DNA from: Gracilaria domingensis
Taxonomy: Eukaryota > Rhodophyta > Florideophyceae > Gracilariales > Gracilariaceae
DNA length: 64,000 nucleotides
Assembly: GCA_022539475.1 (NCBI GenBank)
Contig: VCMS01000035.1
Span: 19,315 to 83,314 of the forward strand
Direction of reading: 5' to 3'
Shown piece after piece: positions 44,399-54,900 of this stretch (the first letter of the stretch is position 1; the number at the start of each line of letters is the position of its first letter). Below the pieces are notes generated by a model. The model was not told the DNA's origin, did not search any database, and saw only the letters and a program-made list of their open reading frames with translations. The position numbers were made by a program, and so were the translations under genes.

Positions 44399-44509
44399 AA
44401 GAGAAGTATCGTAAAGGTCATGTCGGTCAGAAGTATAATGGCTATATATGTAAGCAGCAATAATGAACAGCAGTTTTGATGAGGAATCTGTGAGCAGATC
44501 GTTTCAGCA

Positions 44510-44785
44510 ATGGTTCTCAGATCATTCGACGTCCAGTTTGAGAAAGGAGTCCTAAATGTACCTATCGAAAGTAATGAAAGCTTCTCAATCAATCTTCGAA
44601 GGGAAGCAAATGCAATGGAGGAAGACCTAGTGACCCTTGTAGAGAACACGTTTCTCAGCAGAGGTGTTGAACTCTCGGATGGGGAAGAGAGAGAAAAGAC
44701 GCGAACTTGGATTACCTTTCCGACTCGTAATGGAGACAGTTCTGCGCTGGAATGTTGGTTTGAAAGGGCTCCAAAGTTGTTTTGA
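44510..44785 (+). CDS. Small ORF of unknown function (91 aa)
   Basis: ATG 44510 to TGA 44783. The sequence is balanced and soluble-looking (MVLRSFDVQFEKGVLNVP, NAMEEDLVTLVENTFLSRGV, RTWITFPTRNGDSSALECWF). It could be a further exon of the upstream gene, since it lies only 112 bp after TAA 44396, but no convincing splice pair was found. No family recognised. Confidence 0.4.
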   Translation: MVLRSFDVQFEKGVLNVPIESNESFSINLRREANAMEEDLVTLVENTFLSRGVELSDGEEREKTRTWITFPTRNGDSSALECWFERAPKLF

Positions 44786-44955
44786 GGCTTAGAAGGAAGG
44801 AGGTTTAAGTCCTCAAACATAGTAAACCTGTGCGTATATACGTAGGTATGTTACGTTGCGAAAGCGTGTGACTGAATACTTGTGCAGGTTCAAGTACCCA
44901 TCCGTGACCCATCCGTGAGCAAGGGGTTCTTATCGTTTATTGTACCGAATAAGGT

Positions 44956-45212
44956 CCAGCGACTAATAGCAACCTCGGATGCAGTTTGTCTTACAAGAAA
45001 GTACAACGTTGCATTTCCATGAACACTCGCCGTCGTACGCGTTTTGTTAAGCATTTTTTCTTTCCAATTGGAAAGAAATGAAACAACAAGGCCCAGTGAC
45101 TAGTGGCGTTCTCGGATGCAGGTTGTGTTACCAGGAGGAAAACGTTAGATTTCTTTGAAAACTCGTACTCGAACGCGTATTTTTAAGAATTTAATCTCTC
45201 CAGTGGAAAGGA
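44956..45212 (+). repeat. Diverged tandem duplication, period about 137 bp
   Basis: CCAGCGACTAATAGCAACCTCGGATGC (44956 on) and CCAGTGACTAGTGGCGTTCTCGGATGC (45093 on) start two aligned units that both end near TTTCCA/CTCCA-NTTGGAAAG or GTGGAAAG. Two copies only, clearly diverged. Confidence 0.6.
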
Positions 45213-45746
45213 TGACACTAAAGAATTTAAGCTGTACAAGAATATAAGCAACGATCTCAAAACGTTTAAGGCAATGGATAACGACGGTGAGATATCTTTC
45301 CATTCTCAACATTCATTAAAATAAAAAGATTGTCCTACCAGTCTCGCTTAGTATTTCAATATTCATCTTCAGACATTTCGAGTTATTAATATTCATCGAT
45401 CCTTGGAAATTTTTTCACCTGCTTTCGTTCACTAGTTAAACCGTACCAGAACTATTACTTCACATGTCATAATTTTCAATTTTCGAAACCATTGTACGAT
45501 CTTCACCACAATTGAAAACTATGCTTATTGAGCCCTACCACCTCAATATCTACATAATTATTCTTTGTTCGCCCTAAAAAAGCTTTCTGCATCATTTCAA
45601 TACTGCAAATTCTAGGCACAATGCACAGAAAAACATAAAGTCATATGTAAGGCGGCCAATATCCTAGATTCCGTCAGCACTCTGTAGTGGATGCATCCCA
45701 AACGAGAAATCCATTGCCTCAGAATTACGATTACATTGTTTTGAGG
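45213..45746. other. AT-rich intergenic, nothing recognised
   Basis: No open frames of note on either strand. Confidence 0.5.
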
Positions 45747-45897
45747 AGAACAGGATACACGCATTGGGCGATGCTGGTGCGCCTTTTAGGGACCCATATA
45801 GCATGATGCTAATGAAGCGGTTCGGAGCAGATTCGTGAAGCATAGAAGTGATGAGCTCTTCATGTTACGTGCATCAGCATGGTACTTGTTGGGAGTT
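45747..45897 (+). repeat. Isolated satellite fragment
   Basis: From GGAGAACAGGAT to TTGGGAGTT it matches the monomer of the 48907-64000 array with only a few differences, for example at 49752-49905. It lies 3 kb outside the array. Confidence 0.9.
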
Positions 45898-46565
45898 CAC
45901 TCCATTCGAGCGTCGACACTCGTGAGGAACTCGCGGTCAAGAACAGTAAAATGATGAATCATTTCGTCCCACCTTTCTTCCTTTGATCTCGGATGGACCA
46001 CTTCTACTTCATAATCTGCCGGCCTAAAAGGACGGTTACGAGATTGGTATATGGGGACAACTTCTCGCGGTGGTTCTGGTAACAGCTTTCGTTGCTCTTC
46101 TAAACGAGCCCGGAGTCGTGCACGCTTCATCGAAAGTAGAGACCTTTCGTCGGGTATATTTCGTTCTTCCGCCGCGTTATGAGGTGCAACATGATTGACA
46201 TCATCTGCAGCACTTTGGGAATGAAAGGATCCATTTGTCGAAAACGGTAATCGTATGGGAGTCGGTTTGGTGAAAGGAATAGGAAGCGAGGACACTCCGT
46301 GAAAAGGAGAGCCGGATATTGAAAAAAATTCAGCACCACTCTCAAAACTCAAATTTTCCTCTTCATATCCGGAGTTACTCTCGTTTGAAAGTTGCCAAAG
46401 TGTTCGAGGGCACGATAGCTTTTGTTCTGACGAAACGAAGTTCGGGATATGCGTGTGCGAACCTTGCGTGGGCAATTCATTTGAAGCTATAGATTTCGCT
46501 GCAGAGAGAGAAAGAAGGCAGAAGAAAGTATGGGCGAAGGTTGGCAGCAGAACAAGGATGAACAT
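45897..46565 (-). CDS. Protein of unknown function with signal-peptide-like N-terminus (222 aa)
   Basis: ATG 46565 opens with a hydrophobic stretch (MFILVLLPTFAHTFFCLLSLSAAKS) that looks like a secretory signal or a membrane anchor, with a possible cleavage after SAA or AKS. The middle is Ser/Asn/Pro-rich. The C-terminal third is charged and probably helical (MKRARLRARLEEQRKLLPEP, RSKEERWDEMIHHFTVLDRE) and ends DARME. The stop TGA (45897-45899) lies at the junction with the satellite fragment, so the original C-terminus may have been cut. No family recognised. Confidence 0.5.
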   Translation of the reverse strand: MFILVLLPTFAHTFFCLLSLSAAKSIASNELPTQGSHTHIPNFVSSEQKLSCPRTLWQLSNESNSGYEEENLSFESGAEFFSISGSPFHGVSSLPIPFTKPTPIRLPFSTNGSFHSQSAADDVNHVAPHNAAEERNIPDERSLLSMKRARLRARLEEQRKLLPEPPREVVPIYQSRNRPFRPADYEVEVVHPRSKEERWDEMIHHFTVLDREFLTSVDARME

Positions 46566-46947
46566 ATGTGAGCTTCACGTTGACATGGAAGCAGATACGT
46601 ATGAAAGAGTTCAGCGAGAATCTGAGTCAACCTTGAAGATAGTGTTGGTTTTGTGTGGCAAACATTAACCCCAAATGAACCGAAATGACCATGCAGAGAA
46701 AAGTCAATAGTGGCCATCTCTAGAAAGTTAAGAACATGTCCTGTATGCTGTTTATGTTTCCGTAAAGAAATCTACGGCATTCTCGCGCCCCTACCAATGA
46801 GCTTCCAAAAGAGATATATCATCAACGACAGACACTGGAACGACGGCTGGGGCTCACGGGCTAGACGAGTAGGTCGATATCGTCTACTTCTTATCTCGTC
46901 TTTGCATTACAGCCTTTCGGTAACAGGTCTGAAGCCGTCGGTTGCAA
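46566..46947. other. Spacer between two minus-strand genes
   Basis: No confident gene. It could contain the promoter of the 46565 gene. Confidence 0.4.
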
Positions 46948-47577
46948 TCATGGCTCTTGGCGCCAAACACGATGAGCCCCCTTATCCACACGGGTCATTG
47001 GCCACATATATACCATGCTACTTCCACTAGGAATGGCCTGAATATTGTCCAGCGGTTGAGTGTCGTGGATTTTTGTCAGTATGGCGGCAATGAGGTCCGG
47101 AGGTATATTTGTGCCCGACATCTGTGTCTCAATTAGTCCTGCTTCGTTTTTATCGAGCAACATCTGCCATCTATGACCTCTGACACCCAATCTGTCTATC
47201 TCAAACGTGCCGATGATTCTTCCTGCTAGCAACATGTTGTACTCCTTTGCATTCTCCGCGTGGACAGCCATTCGCACCAATGACCTCATTGACACCACTC
47301 CACGCAGCATACTGGTTCTGCCATTCTTTTCTTCATCCGCTAGTCGTTGGAAAAATTTTTCATACGCCAATGCGCTCTCCCGCCCATCCGGCGAAGCATG
47401 GGAATTCTTCACAGCCATAATCTTCACATAGGCCTTACTCGATGCTTCGTGCTCCCCCCGAATAAGACTAGTCAACAATTTTGTCATCCAACGAGGAACA
47501 TCACGAATTGAGTGCTTTAGCACTGGTTGGCGAATCATATGACCTTCACTGCACCGGAAGTCAGTCAAAAGGCTCAA
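46948..47577 (-). CDS. Protein of unknown function (209 aa)
   Basis: ATG 47577 to TGA 46948. Composition is that of a soluble globular protein: RDVPRWMTKLLTSLIRGEHE, ALAYEKFFQRLADEEKNGRT, RGVVSMRSLVRMAVHAENAK, then GRIIGTFEIDRLGVRGHRWQ and PPDLIAAILTKIHDTQPLDN. No membrane segment and no motif that I can name. It is on the same strand as the 46565 gene, 382 bp upstream of it. The uniform, non-repetitive sequence over 630 bp makes it one of the better host-gene candidates here. Confidence 0.55.
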   Translation of the reverse strand: MSLLTDFRCSEGHMIRQPVLKHSIRDVPRWMTKLLTSLIRGEHEASSKAYVKIMAVKNSHASPDGRESALAYEKFFQRLADEEKNGRTSMLRGVVSMRSLVRMAVHAENAKEYNMLLAGRIIGTFEIDRLGVRGHRWQMLLDKNEAGLIETQMSGTNIPPDLIAAILTKIHDTQPLDNIQAIPSGSSMVYMWPMTRVDKGAHRVWRQEP

Positions 47578-47667
47578 GCGAGACTGCGCGTCGGTGCAGT
47601 ACTCTACCTCTGTTTCTGCAAACCAGCGGTCGCCAGTTAGGAGGGGTTGTAGTGACTATAGTACAGG

Positions 47668-47800
47668 TTTTTGGGGGTTTGTACTGTGATTTAAGGTGAG
47701 GTTTGTCATTTGACGCAGTCTAAGGGTTTGGACAGGTGGGCTGAGCATGTGTACCGATGTTCGCGGAGGTATTTAGGACCGTACTGAGATAGCTAATGGC
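47668..47800 (+). repeat. Second isolated satellite fragment (more diverged)
   Basis: From GGTTTTTGGGGGTTTGTACTG to GCTAATGGCCT it matches a different phase of the monomer (for example 49433-49569), with more differences than the array copies show among themselves. Confidence 0.85.
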
Positions 47801-48340
47801 CTATCTATATTACCTGAGATTTAAGGTGCAATGTGCCCAAAATGCATCAAAAAATCATGGTACAAAACTGTCAAGGTGCCGATTTGCACCTTGGGCTGAC
47901 CATGTTGGGCACCTTGTGCAATCCGTGTAGTGCACCTTCTGAAACAACGAGGTGCCACGGCGAAACGTGTAACAGCGTCTGTGCTGCTTCTGCACTCTTG
48001 CTGGACTTGAACCGCGTCTAAACGCGTAGAGTGAAGGTGGAATACGTGTAAGAAAGGCACTCCAAATTGTTTCGGAAACGTGTCGGGTGGGGTTCTATTT
48101 ATTAAAGAATATGCGATTTTGACCCATTTCCGGCAGGTTTTTGGAAAGATGGAACATATGGTGTGTTGTAGTCGAGTGGTGGGACTGAAGGTATCGCTAT
48201 CTACTCTATCAAGGAGAGAAAGGCACTAGGAAGACGTACACAGGGATTGGCGCTGTGGCTTGACAATTTGACGAACTTATGAGCGATAGAGTTTTGTTGA
48301 GACGTGTCATTGTTGGAGAACTTGCCCAGAGAAGTATATA
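47801..48340. other. Spacer, short GGTGC-rich stretch
   Basis: AGGTGC/GCACCTT motifs recur at 47824-47940. No gene recognised. Confidence 0.4.
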
Positions 48341-48760
48341 GATGCTCGAATGATACCCCGTAGATTTGAAATCCGGATGTCTTTCGGATATCATCTGAAT
48401 ATCTTACGTATATCCGTGATATCCCTGTGACATCCAGTAGATAATACAGATGATGTACGAAATGATACACTTTTGATACCCTTGAGACATGCATCAAATA
48501 CTTTGAAAGATATAACAGAAGATATGACGAATGATTTCGAAAACCAAAGTTGCTTCTCTTAGAATTCCTCGGACATCATTCGGACATCCAGAAATCAGAC
48601 GAATATCACTGGTATGGATATTGTGAGCATTGTCGTGTATCCTATGTACATCGGCCGCATATCGAACTTCGAAAATCAGATGGATATCCGAGAAATCACT
48701 CGGATATCCAAAGAATATCTAAGGAATATCAAGCGGATATCAAAGTGTTTCTCTGGGTTG
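48341..48760 (+). repeat. Cluster of GGATATC / GATATCC motifs
   Basis: About ten copies of GGATATC, TATATCC, GATATCC or GAATATC on both strands, densest at 48678-48745 (GGATATCCGAGAAATCACTC, then GGATATCCAAAGAATATC). Irregular spacing. Confidence 0.6.
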
Positions 48761-48906
48761 GAAGTCATTGTTCGCAGCGTGTGCTGTTGTCCGCGATCGA
48801 TGCGAGTGGCTCAGGGGCTACTTGCAGAGTTTTTGTTCGCAAAAGGAGGGATATTATAGGAATCTTAAGGGCTTATGATGCTCAAGTACTCACATTCTTG
48901 CCCTGC

Positions 48907-51900
48907 ATCAGCATGGTACGTGTTGGGATTTAAGTAAAAGTTGTGGTAAGGATTTTCTGGAGTTTGACGGAGTTTTCACAGACCAAATCAGACTTCAATG
49001 CAATTAAACTCGGTAGAGGGAGCACGAAAAGTAAGACCTGAAGCGTTTGGTGGAGTTCAGGGCTTTGATGCATTGAGCAAGGCATTGAAGATGTTCGGAA
49101 ACTCTTTGAGTTGAGATGCGATTGAGGGGCGTTAGTGTAGAGGAATTTGTTAGTAGTAATTAGAGTGGAGTGCAGCGAGACGCCAGCTGAGAAGGTGAAG
49201 AGGATGCGGGGGACATTGGGCAAGGTGTGGTGGATTGAGTTGAAAAAGTTACAATTAAAAACGGGAAAATGTAATTAAAAAAGGCGAGAAGTAGCTAAAA
49301 CGCGATAAAGAATGGGCTGTAGCGACGAAACGAGTGCGATTTGGGGGCTGAAATTAGACCGAGAGGTAGATGTGTTTGCTCTCTTTCGATTGCATAGGGC
49401 AAATAGGTCGTCGATGACGGAAGAGGCGGGGGTTTTCGGGGGTTTGTACTGTGGTTTAAGGTGAGATTTGTTATTTGACGCAGTCTAAGGGTTTGGACAG
49501 GTGGGCCTGAGCGTGTGTACCGATGTTTCGGAGGTATTTAGGACCGTATTGAGATCGCTAATGGCCTGATATCAGGTGGAAGGAGCCAATTTGTGATGGT
49601 GAGTTGGTGAGGTAGAGTATGTGCTTTTCGTGAAGAGGGAGGCAAACGGATCAGTCTATAAGGGTACTCAGCAGGCCGTTGTTGTTCCAGTTATCAACAG
49701 AGTGCATTAGAGGTGCTCTGCTTCATAGGGTGCGGTGGAAGTCGGGAAATGTAGGAGAACAGGATAAACGCATTGGGCGGTGCTGGTGCGCTTTTAGGGG
49801 CCCATATAGCATGATGCTAATGAAGCGGTTCGCAGCAGATTCATGAAGCATAGAAGTGATGAGCTCTTCATGGTACGTGCATCAGCATGGTACGTGTTGG
49901 GAGTTAAATAAAAGTTGTAGTAAGGATTTTCTGGAGTTTGGCGGAGTTTTCAGAGACCAAATCAGCCTTCAATGCAATTAAACTTGGTAGAGGGAGCACG
50001 AAAATAAGACCTGAAGCGTTTGGTGGAGTTCAGGGCTTTGATGCATTGAGCAAGGCATTGAAGATGTTCGGAAACTCTTTGAGTTGAGATGCGATTGAGG
50101 GGCGTTAGTGTAGAGGAATTTGTTAGTAGTAATTAGAGTGGAGTGCAGCGAGACGCCGCTGAGAAGGTGAAGAGGATGCGGGGGACATTGGGCAAGGTGT
50201 GGTGGATTGAGTTGAAAAAGTTACAATTAAAAACGGGAAAATGTAATTAAAAAAGGCGAGAAGTAGCTAAAACGCGATAAAGAATGGGCTGTAGCGACGA
50301 AACGAGTGCGATTTGGGGGCTGAAATTAGACCGAGAGGTAGATGTGTTTGCTCTCTTTCGATTGCATAGGCAAATAGGTCGTCGATGACGGAAGAGGCGG
50401 GGGTTTTCGGGGGTTTGTACTGTGGTTTAAGGTGAGATTTGTTATTTGACGCAGTCTAAGGGTTTGGACAGGTGGCCTGAGCGTGTGTACCGATGTTTGC
50501 GGAGGTATTTAGGACCGTATTGAGATCGCTAATGGCCTGATATCAGGTGGAAGGAGCCAATTTGTGATGGTGAGTTGGTGAGGTAGAGTATGTGCTTTTC
50601 GTGAAGAGGGAGGCAAACGGATCAGTCTATAAGGGTACTCAGCAGGCCGTTGTTGTTCCAGTTATCAACAGAGTGCATTGAGAGGTGCTCTGCTTCATAG
50701 GGTGCGGTGGAAGTCGGGAAATGTAGAGAACAGGATAAACGCATTGGGCGGTGCTGGTGCGCTTTTAGGGGCCCATATAGCATGATGCTAATGAAGCGGT
50801 TCGCAGCAGATTCATGAAGCATAGAAGTGATGAGCTCTTCATGGTACGTGCATCAGCATGGTACGTGTTGGGAGTTAAATAAAAGTTGTAGTAAGGATTT
50901 TCTGGAGTTTGGCGGAGTTTTCAGAGACCAAATCAGCTTCAATGCAATTAAACTTGGTAGAGGGAGCACGAAAATAAGACCTGAAGCGTTTGGTGGAGTT
51001 CAGGGCTTTGATGCATTGAGCAAGGCATTGAAGATGTTCGGAAACTCTTTGAGTTGAGATGCGATTGAGGGGCGTTAGTGTAGAGGAATTTGTTAGTAGT
51101 AATTAGAGTGGAGTGCAGCGAGACGCCGCTGAGAAGGTGAAGAGGATGCGGGGGACATTGGGCAAGGTGTGGTGGATTGAGTTGAAAAAGTTACAATTAA
51201 AAACGGGAAAATGTAATTAAAAAAGGCGAGAAGTAGCTAAAACGCGATAAAGAATGGGCTGTAGCGACGAAACGAGTGCGATTTGGGGGCTGAAATTAGA
51301 CCGAGAGGTAGATGTGTTTGCTCTCTTTCGATTGCATAGGCAAATAGGTCGTCGATGACGGAAGAGGCGGGGGTTTTCGGGGGTTTGTACTGTGGTTTAA
51401 GGTGAGATTTGTTATTTGACGCAGTCTAAGGGTTTGGACAGGTGGCCTGAGCGTGTGTACCGATGTTTGCGGAGGTATTTAGGACCGTATTGAGATCGCT
51501 AATGGCCTGATATCAGGTGGAAGGAGCCAATTTGTGATGGTGAGTTGGTGAGGTAGAGTATGTGCTTTTCGTGAAGAGGGAGGCAAACGGATCAGTCTAT
51601 AAGGGTACTCAGCAGGCCGTTGTTGTTCCAGTTATCAACAGAGTGCATTGAGAGGTGCTCTGCTTCATAGGGTGCGGTGGAAGTCGGGAAATGTAGAGAA
51701 CAGGATAAACGCATTGGGCGGTGCTGGTGCGCTTTTAGGGGCCCATATAGCATGATGCTAATGAAGCGGTTCGCAGCAGATTCATGAAGCATAGAAGTGA
51801 TGAGCTCTTCATGGTACGTGCATCAGCATGGTACGTGTTGGGAGTTAAATAAAAGTTGTAGTAAGGATTTTCTGGAGTTTGGCGGAGTTTTCAGAGACCA

Positions 51901-54900
51901 AATCAGCTTCAATGCAATTAAACTTGGTAGAGGGAGCACGAAAATAAGACCTGAAGCGTTTGGTGGAGTTCAGGGCTTTGATGCATTGAGCAAGGCATTG
52001 AAGATGTTCGGAAACTCTTTGAGTTGAGATGCGATTGAGGGGCGTTAGTGTAGAGGAATTTGTTAGTAGTAATTAGAGTGGAGTGCAGCGAGACGCCGCT
52101 GAGAAGGTGAAGAGGATGCGGGGGACATTGGGCAAGGTGTGGTGGATTGAGTTGAAAAGTTACAATTAAAAACGGGAAAATGTAATTAAAAAAGGCGAGA
52201 AGTAGCTAAAACGCGATAAAGAATGGGCTGTAGCGACGAAACGAGTGCGATTTGGGGGCTGAAATTAGACCGAGAGGTAGATGTGTTTGCTCTCTTTCGA
52301 TTGCATAGGCAAATAGGTCGTCGATGACGGAAGAGGCGGGGGTTTTCGGGGGTTTGTACTGTGGTTTAAGGTGAGATTTGTTATTTGACGCAGTCTAAGG
52401 GTTTGGACAGGTGGCCTGAGCGTGTGTACCGATGTTTGCGGAGGTATTTAGGACCGTATTGAGATCGCTAATGGCCTGATATCAGGTGGAAGGAGCCAAT
52501 TTGTGATGGTGAGTTGGTGAGGTAGAGTATGTGCTTTTCGTGAAGAGGGAGGCAAACGGATCAGTCTATAAGGGTACTCAGCAGGCCGTTGTTGTTCCAG
52601 TTATCAACAGAGTGCATTGAGAGGTGCTCTGCTTCATAGGGTGCGGTGGAAGTCGGGAAATGTAGAGAACAGGATAAACGCATTGGGCGGTGCTGGTGCG
52701 CTTTTTAGGGGCCCATATAGCATGATGCTAATGAAGCGGTTCGCAGCAGATTCATGAAGCATAGAAGTGATGAGCTCTTCATGGTACGTGCATCAGCATG
52801 GTACGTGTTGGGAGTTAAATAAAAGTTGTAGTAAGGATTTTCTGGAGTTTGGCGGAGTTTTCAGAGACCAAATCAGCTTCAATGCAATTAAACTTGGTAG
52901 AGGGAGCACGAAAATAAGACCTGAAGCGTTTGGTGGAGTTCAGGGCTTTGATGCATTGAGCAAGGCATTGAAGATGTTCGGAAACTCTTTGAGTTGAGAT
53001 GCGATTGAGGGGCGTTAGTGTAGAGGAATTTGTTAGTAGTAATTAGAGTGGAGTGCAGCGAGACGCCGCTGAGAAGGTGAAGAGGATGCGGGGGACATTG
53101 GGCAAGGTGTGGTGGATTGAGTTGAAAAAGTTACAATTAAAAACGGGAAAATGTAATTAAAAAAGGCGAGAAGTAGCTAAAACGCGATAAAGAATGGGCT
53201 GTAGCGACGAAACGAGTGCGATTTGGGGGCTGAAATTAGACCGAGAGGTAGATGTGTTTGCTCTCTTTCGATTGCATAGGCAAATAGGTCGTCGATGACG
53301 GAAGAGGCGGGGGTTTTCGGGGGTTTGTACTGTGGTTTAAGGTGAGATTTGTTATTTGACGCAGTCTAAGGGTTTGGACAGGTGGCCTGAGCGTGTGTAC
53401 CGATGTTTGCGGAGGTATTTAGGACCGTATTGAGATCGCTAATGGCCTGATATCAGGTGGAAGGAGCCAATTTGTGATGGTGAGTTGGTGAGGTAGAGTA
53501 TGTGCTTTTCGTGAAGAGGGAGGCAAACGGATCAGTCTATAAGGGTACTCAGCAGGCCGTTGTTGTTCCAGTTATCAACAGAGTGCATTGAGAGGTGCTC
53601 TGCTTCATAGGGTGCGGTGGAAGTCGGGAAATGTAGGAGAACAGGATAAACGCATTGGGCGGTGCTGGTGCGCTTTTAGGGGCCCATATAGCATGATGCT
53701 AATGAAGCGGTTCGCAGCAGATTCATGAAGCATAGAAGTGATGAGCTCTTCATGGTACGTGCATCAGCATGGTACGTGTTGGGAGTTAAATAAAAGTTGT
53801 AGTAAGGATTTTCTGGAGTTTGGCGGAGTTTTCAGAGACCAAATCAGCTTCAATGCAATTAAACTTGGTAGAGGGAGCACGAAAATAAGACCTGAAGCGT
53901 TTGGTGGAGTTCAGGGCTTTGATGCATTGAGCAAGGCATTGAAGATGTTCGGAAACTCTTTGAGTTGAGATGCGATTGAGGGGCGTTAGTGTAGAGGAAT
54001 TTGTTAGTAGTAATTAGAGTGGAGTGCAGCGAGACGCCGCTGAGAAGGTGAAGAGGATGCGGGGGACATTGGGCAAGGTGTGGTGGATTGAGTTGAAAAG
54101 TTACAATTAAAAACGGGAAAATGTAATTAAAAAAGGCGAGAAGTAGCTAAAACGCGATAAAGAATGGGCTGTAGCGACGAAACGAGTGCGATTTGGGGGC
54201 TGAAATTAGACCGAGAGGTAGATGTGTTTGCTCTCTTTCGATTGCATAGGCAAATAGGTCGTCGATGACGGAAGAGGCGGGGGTTTTCGGGGGTTTGTAC
54301 TGTGGTTTAAGGTGAGATTTGTTATTTGACGCAGTCTAAGGGTTTGGACAGGTGGCCTGAGCGTGTGTACCGATGTTTGCGGAGGTATTTGGACCGTATT
54401 GAGATCGCTAATGGCCTGATATCAGGTGGAAGGAGCCAATTTGTGATGGTGAGTTGGTGAGGTAGAGTATGTGCTTTTCGTGAAGAGGGAGGCAAACGGA
54501 TCAGTCTATAAGGGTACTCAGCAGGCCGTTGTTGTTCCAGTTATCAACAGAGTGCATTGAGAGGTGCTCTGCTTCATAGGGTGCGGTGGAAGTCGGGAAA
54601 TGTAGAGAACAGGATAAACGCATTGGGCGGTGCTGGTGCGCTTTTAGGGGCCCATATAGCATGATGCTAATGAAGCGGTTCGCAGCAGATTCATGAAGCA
54701 TAGAAGTGATGAGCTCTTCATGGTACGTGCATCAGCATGGTACGTGTTGGGAGTTAAATAAAAGTTGTAGTAAGGATTTTCTGGAGTTTGGCGGAGTTTT
54801 CAGAGACCAAATCAGCTTCAATGCAATTAAACTTGGTAGAGGGAGCACGAAAATAAGACCTGAAGCGTTTGGTGGAGTTCAGGGCTTTGATGCATTGAGC

